A model generated the notes under the pieces. That model worked only from the letters and a program-made list of their open reading frames with translations. It was not told the DNA's origin and did not search any database. A DNA stretch of 64,000 bases. Source: Bog-950 sp964631835 (GTDB taxonomy: Bacteria > Bacteroidota > Bacteroidia > Chitinophagales > LD1). The position numbers and the translations under genes are program-made. The DNA lies in NCBI GenBank assembly GCA_964631835.1, contig CAZWAD010000004.1, positions 124,001-188,000 of the forward strand, written 5' to 3'. Below are positions 62,149-64,000 of the stretch, in pieces (position 1 is the first letter of the stretch; each line of letters starts with the position of its first letter).

Positions 62149-62156
62149 CAAAATTA
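62149..62156 (-). promoter_or_regulatory. Putative -7 element of the IPExxxVDY-pyk unit
   Basis: TAATTTTG on the minus strand matches TAnnTTTG, 15 bp before the ATG at 62133. No clear -33 TTTG at the right spacing was seen. Confidence 0.4.
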
Positions 62157-62230
62157 CAATTACCTGGGAATAGCCGTTAACCCCTTACCTTCAGGAGGTT
62201 TTAAGGGTCGGTAAAGCCAACAAACATTTT

Positions 62231-62261
62231 TTTGCCAAAGGGCGGGATGTTTTTATTTTCG
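62231..62261 (+). promoter_or_regulatory. Putative acpP promoter
   Basis: TTTG (62231-62234) and TATTTTCG (62254-62261) are separated by 19 bp, against the Bacteroidota consensus TTTG-N19-TAnnTTTG with one mismatch. The predicted start of transcription is about 62268, 17 bp before the ATG. Confidence 0.55.
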
Positions 62262-62284
62262 CACCGACTTAAAAACAATAAACC

Positions 62285-62527
62285 ATGTCAAACAACATTG
62301 CAGAAAGAGTTAAGAAGATTATTGTGGACAAACTGGGAGTGGAGGAAAGCCAGGTAACCCCCGAAGCCAGTTTCACGAACGACCTAGGTGCCGATTCACT
62401 GGACACCGTTGAGCTGATTATGGAATTTGAAAAAGAGTTCAATATTTCAATACCCGATGAGCAGGCTGAAACCATTGCAACCGTAGGGCAAAGTATTGAG
62501 TATCTCGAAAAAACTATAGGCAAATAA
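62285..62527 (+). CDS. acpP: Acyl carrier protein
   Basis: 80 residues. The phosphopantetheine attachment site is Ser38 in LGADSLDTVELIMEFEKEFNISIPDEQAE. The protein is acidic, as ACPs are. It carries the growing acyl chain in type II fatty acid synthesis in the cytosol. Followed by fabF after a strong terminator-like hairpin, the standard gene pair of the phylum. Confidence 0.97.
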   Translation: MSNNIAERVKKIIVDKLGVEESQVTPEASFTNDLGADSLDTVELIMEFEKEFNISIPDEQAETIATVGQSIEYLEKTIGK

Positions 62528-62547
62528 GCCTGAATATAATTTTTTGA

Positions 62548-62584
62548 AAAGTGGCAGACTAATAATCTGCCACTTTGTTTTTAT
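62548..62584 (+). terminator. Intrinsic terminator/attenuator between acpP and fabF
   Basis: An 11-bp perfect stem AAAGTGGCAGA/TCTGCCACTTT (62548-62558 with 62566-62576), 7-nt loop, followed by GTTTTTAT. It would end most acpP transcripts before fabF, giving an excess of acpP mRNA. Confidence 0.85.
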
Positions 62585-62593
62585 AATAGCACG

Positions 62594-63844
62594 ATGGAAT
62601 TAAAGCGAGTAGTAGTAACCGGCATGGGCGCTCTAACACCCATTGGTAATACCGTTGCTGAGTTTTGGCACAACATGCTGAAAGGAGTAAGTGGAGCGGG
62701 CACCATTACCCGCTTTAATCCTGCCAAATACAAAACCAAATTCGCCTGTGAGGTCAAGAATTTTATTCCTGCTGATTTTATTGAGAAAAAAGAAGTAAGG
62801 CGGCTTGACCGCTTTGCCCAGTTTGCTGTGGTGAGCAGTGCCGAAGCTATTCAGGATTCGGGCATTGGAGCTGCGGAAATAAATAAAGACAGAGTAGGGG
62901 TTATTTGGGCCTCTGGCATTGGCGGGCTCGATGTGTTTATTGAAGAGATTACCAACCTGGCGCTGAACGAAACCCCGCGATTCAACCCGTTCTTTATTCC
63001 GAAGATGATCATTGATATAGCTGCGGGGAATATTTCCATGCGCTGGGGCTTCCGCGGGCCTAACTACGCTACGGTAGCGGCTTGCGCTTCGACCAACATT
63101 GCACTGATTGACGCATTCAACCTCATTCGTCTTGGCAAATGCAACGCCATTGTTGCAGGAGGTTCCGAAGCGCCTATCAGCGAAGGTGGAGTAGGCGGCT
63201 TTAACGCTATGCGCGCGCTGAGCGAAAGAAATGACTCGCCCGAAACCGCCTGCCGCCCGTTTGATAAAGACCGCGATGGGTTTGTAATGGGTGAAGGCGC
63301 AGGAGCCATTGTTTTGGAAGAACTGGAACATGCTCAAAAACGCGGTGCAAAAATTTATTGCGAAATGGTGGGCGGAGGATTGAGTGCCGATGCATATCAT
63401 TTAACCGCTCCGCATCCCGAAGGCTTGGGAGCTGCGCTGGTTATGAATAACGCGCTGGAGGATGCCAATATGAAACCCGAAGAAGTTGACTACATCAATG
63501 TTCACGGAACTTCCACCCCGCTCGGTGATATTGCCGAGCTTGCTGCTATCAAAAAAGTTTTTGGCGAGCACGCGTTTAAGCTCAATATTTCTTCCACCAA
63601 ATCAATGACCGGTCATTTACTTGGCGCTGCCGGGGCGGTGGAGGCTGTTGCCAGCATCTTGGCGATTAAAGAAAACATTGTGCCCCCCACTATCAACCAC
63701 TTTACCGATGACCCGGATATTGACCACAGGTTCAACCTCACTTTCAATAAACCGCAGAACCGAACCGTAAGCTGTGCTATGAGCAACGGCTTTGGCTTTG
63801 GCGGGCACAACGCTACGGTGGTGTTCCGCAAGTTTGAGAAATAG
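62594..63844 (+). CDS. fabF: Beta-ketoacyl-ACP synthase II
   Basis: 416 residues. Catalytic triad: Cys164 in TVAACASTNIALIDAF, His304 in INVHGTSTPLGD, His341 in SMTGHLLGAAGAVE, with K336. N-terminal RVVVTGMGALTPIGN and C-terminal CAMSNGFGFGGHNATVVFRKF also fit. It elongates acyl-ACP with malonyl-ACP, in the cytosol. Normal length. rnc follows. Confidence 0.98.
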   Translation: MELKRVVVTGMGALTPIGNTVAEFWHNMLKGVSGAGTITRFNPAKYKTKFACEVKNFIPADFIEKKEVRRLDRFAQFAVVSSAEAIQDSGIGAAEINKDRVGVIWASGIGGLDVFIEEITNLALNETPRFNPFFIPKMIIDIAAGNISMRWGFRGPNYATVAACASTNIALIDAFNLIRLGKCNAIVAGGSEAPISEGGVGGFNAMRALSERNDSPETACRPFDKDRDGFVMGEGAGAIVLEELEHAQKRGAKIYCEMVGGGLSADAYHLTAPHPEGLGAALVMNNALEDANMKPEEVDYINVHGTSTPLGDIAELAAIKKVFGEHAFKLNISSTKSMTGHLLGAAGAVEAVASILAIKENIVPPTINHFTDDPDIDHRFNLTFNKPQNRTVSCAMSNGFGFGGHNATVVFRKFEK

Positions 63845-63912
63845 AACAGCGTTGAAAAGTTAGTTCCCTTTCAGGGACAGAACTTGTAACTTTCCACCGT
63901 AATTGCCAGGGC

Positions 63913-64000
63913 TTGATTCGCAAATTATACAACCAGTTTTTTTCTTCCGATAAGCAGCTTGCTTCTTACATCAAAACCATTACCGGTATAGTACCTTCAA
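63913..64000 (+). CDS. rnc: Ribonuclease III, 5' end only (cut by the window edge)
   Basis: From TTG 63913 the frame reads MIRKLYNQFFSSDKQL, then ASYIKTITGIVPS, to the edge. It matches the N-terminal style of Bacteroidota RNase III, and rnc follows acpP-fabF in these genomes. The frame is open back to a stop at 63853 and contains no ATG, so a TTG start is inferred; the end is outside the window. Confidence 0.65.
   Translation, partial: MIRKLYNQFFSSDKQLASYIKTITGIVPS

Noticed and set aside
62633..63400. 255-codon open frame on the minus strand inside fabF
   Set aside because: It lies wholly antisense to a gene with intact catalytic residues; composition is that of a shadow frame.
1..64000. 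tRNA, rRNA, insertion sequences, prophage or integrative elements
   Set aside because: I looked in the intergenic stretches for cloverleaf arms, integrase or transposase motifs and long terminal repeats and found none. Small RNAs cannot be excluded by eye.

Overview
The window is chromosomal DNA from a member of the phylum Bacteroidota, probably an uncultured lineage known from a scaffolded draft assembly. The evidence is type IX secretion (T9SS) sorting domains of both type A and type B, families largely confined to the phylum (DUF4292, DUF5686, the Bacteroidota DUF4175-like protein, IPExxxVDY, carboxypeptidase-regulatory-like folds), lipoproteins with Bacteroidota-type signals, weak Shine-Dalgarno sites and -7 boxes close to TAnnTTTG. 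Two runs of exactly 100 N (3396-3495 and 39399-39498) are placeholder gaps, and both lie inside tandem repeats. I see no rRNA, tRNA, CRISPR array, integrase, transposase or phage gene. Almost everything is housekeeping or cell-envelope DNA.

Layout. 1-5288: three exported surface proteins (lamin-tail/Ig protein cut by the window edge, a T9SS type B protein, and a collagen-like GxT repeat protein interrupted by a gap). 5484-16958: DEAD-box helicase, exported GH13 alpha-glucosidase, M1 aminopeptidase lipoprotein, dnaN, and secreted proteins of unknown role. 16959-20979: an envelope-lipid-flavoured group (zinc phospholipase C/S1-P1 type enzyme, DUF502 membrane protein, two tandem PagL-like outer-membrane barrels). 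20984-30220: Ycf48-like lipoprotein, class III aminotransferase, sulfotransferase, a frame-disrupted exported-protein gene that gives no intact reading frame, rpiB-tatC, a YHYH/T9SS protein, an OmpA lipoprotein and others. 30304-33749: an operon with iron alcohol dehydrogenase, a small membrane protein, a class-I glutamine amidotransferase-like hydrolase (C26) and aldehyde dehydrogenase. 33872-37234: a very large DUF4175-type coiled-coil membrane protein.

37235-44513 is a leftward operon: flippase, dut, sugar nucleotidyltransferase, TPR protein, DUF4292 lipid-carrier-like protein and EnvC-like murein hydrolase activator. Between the TPR and DUF4292 genes sits a 21-bp repeat array with a GCATGC core. 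44703-49442 holds rnhB, a secreted MORN-repeat protein, an RraA-family protein, a quinone-oxidoreductase-like dehydrogenase, a small secreted paralogue of the protein at 11207, and an Nfu scaffold. 49522-62133 runs leftward: nadK, DUF5686, CBS protein, hydrolase, cvpA-like, yqeY-like, YceI, ligA, pterin carbinolamine dehydratase, Cys-rich lipoprotein, M42 peptidase, pyk and IPExxxVDY. Divergently, 62285-64000 carries acpP-fabF-rnc, with an intrinsic terminator between acpP and fabF.

The most unusual item is the 21-bp array at 39341-39675. Its units diverge in sequence but keep an exact 21-bp register (two B-DNA turns), and several cores carry different yet still self-complementary flanks. Secondary points are heptanucleotide microrepeats (in a signal peptide and in a gene leader), the tandem PagL-like pair with the catalytic Glu position occupied by Asn, the disrupted gene at 24718-25119 with two mutually compensating frameshifts, and a dispersed pair of small secreted paralogues.
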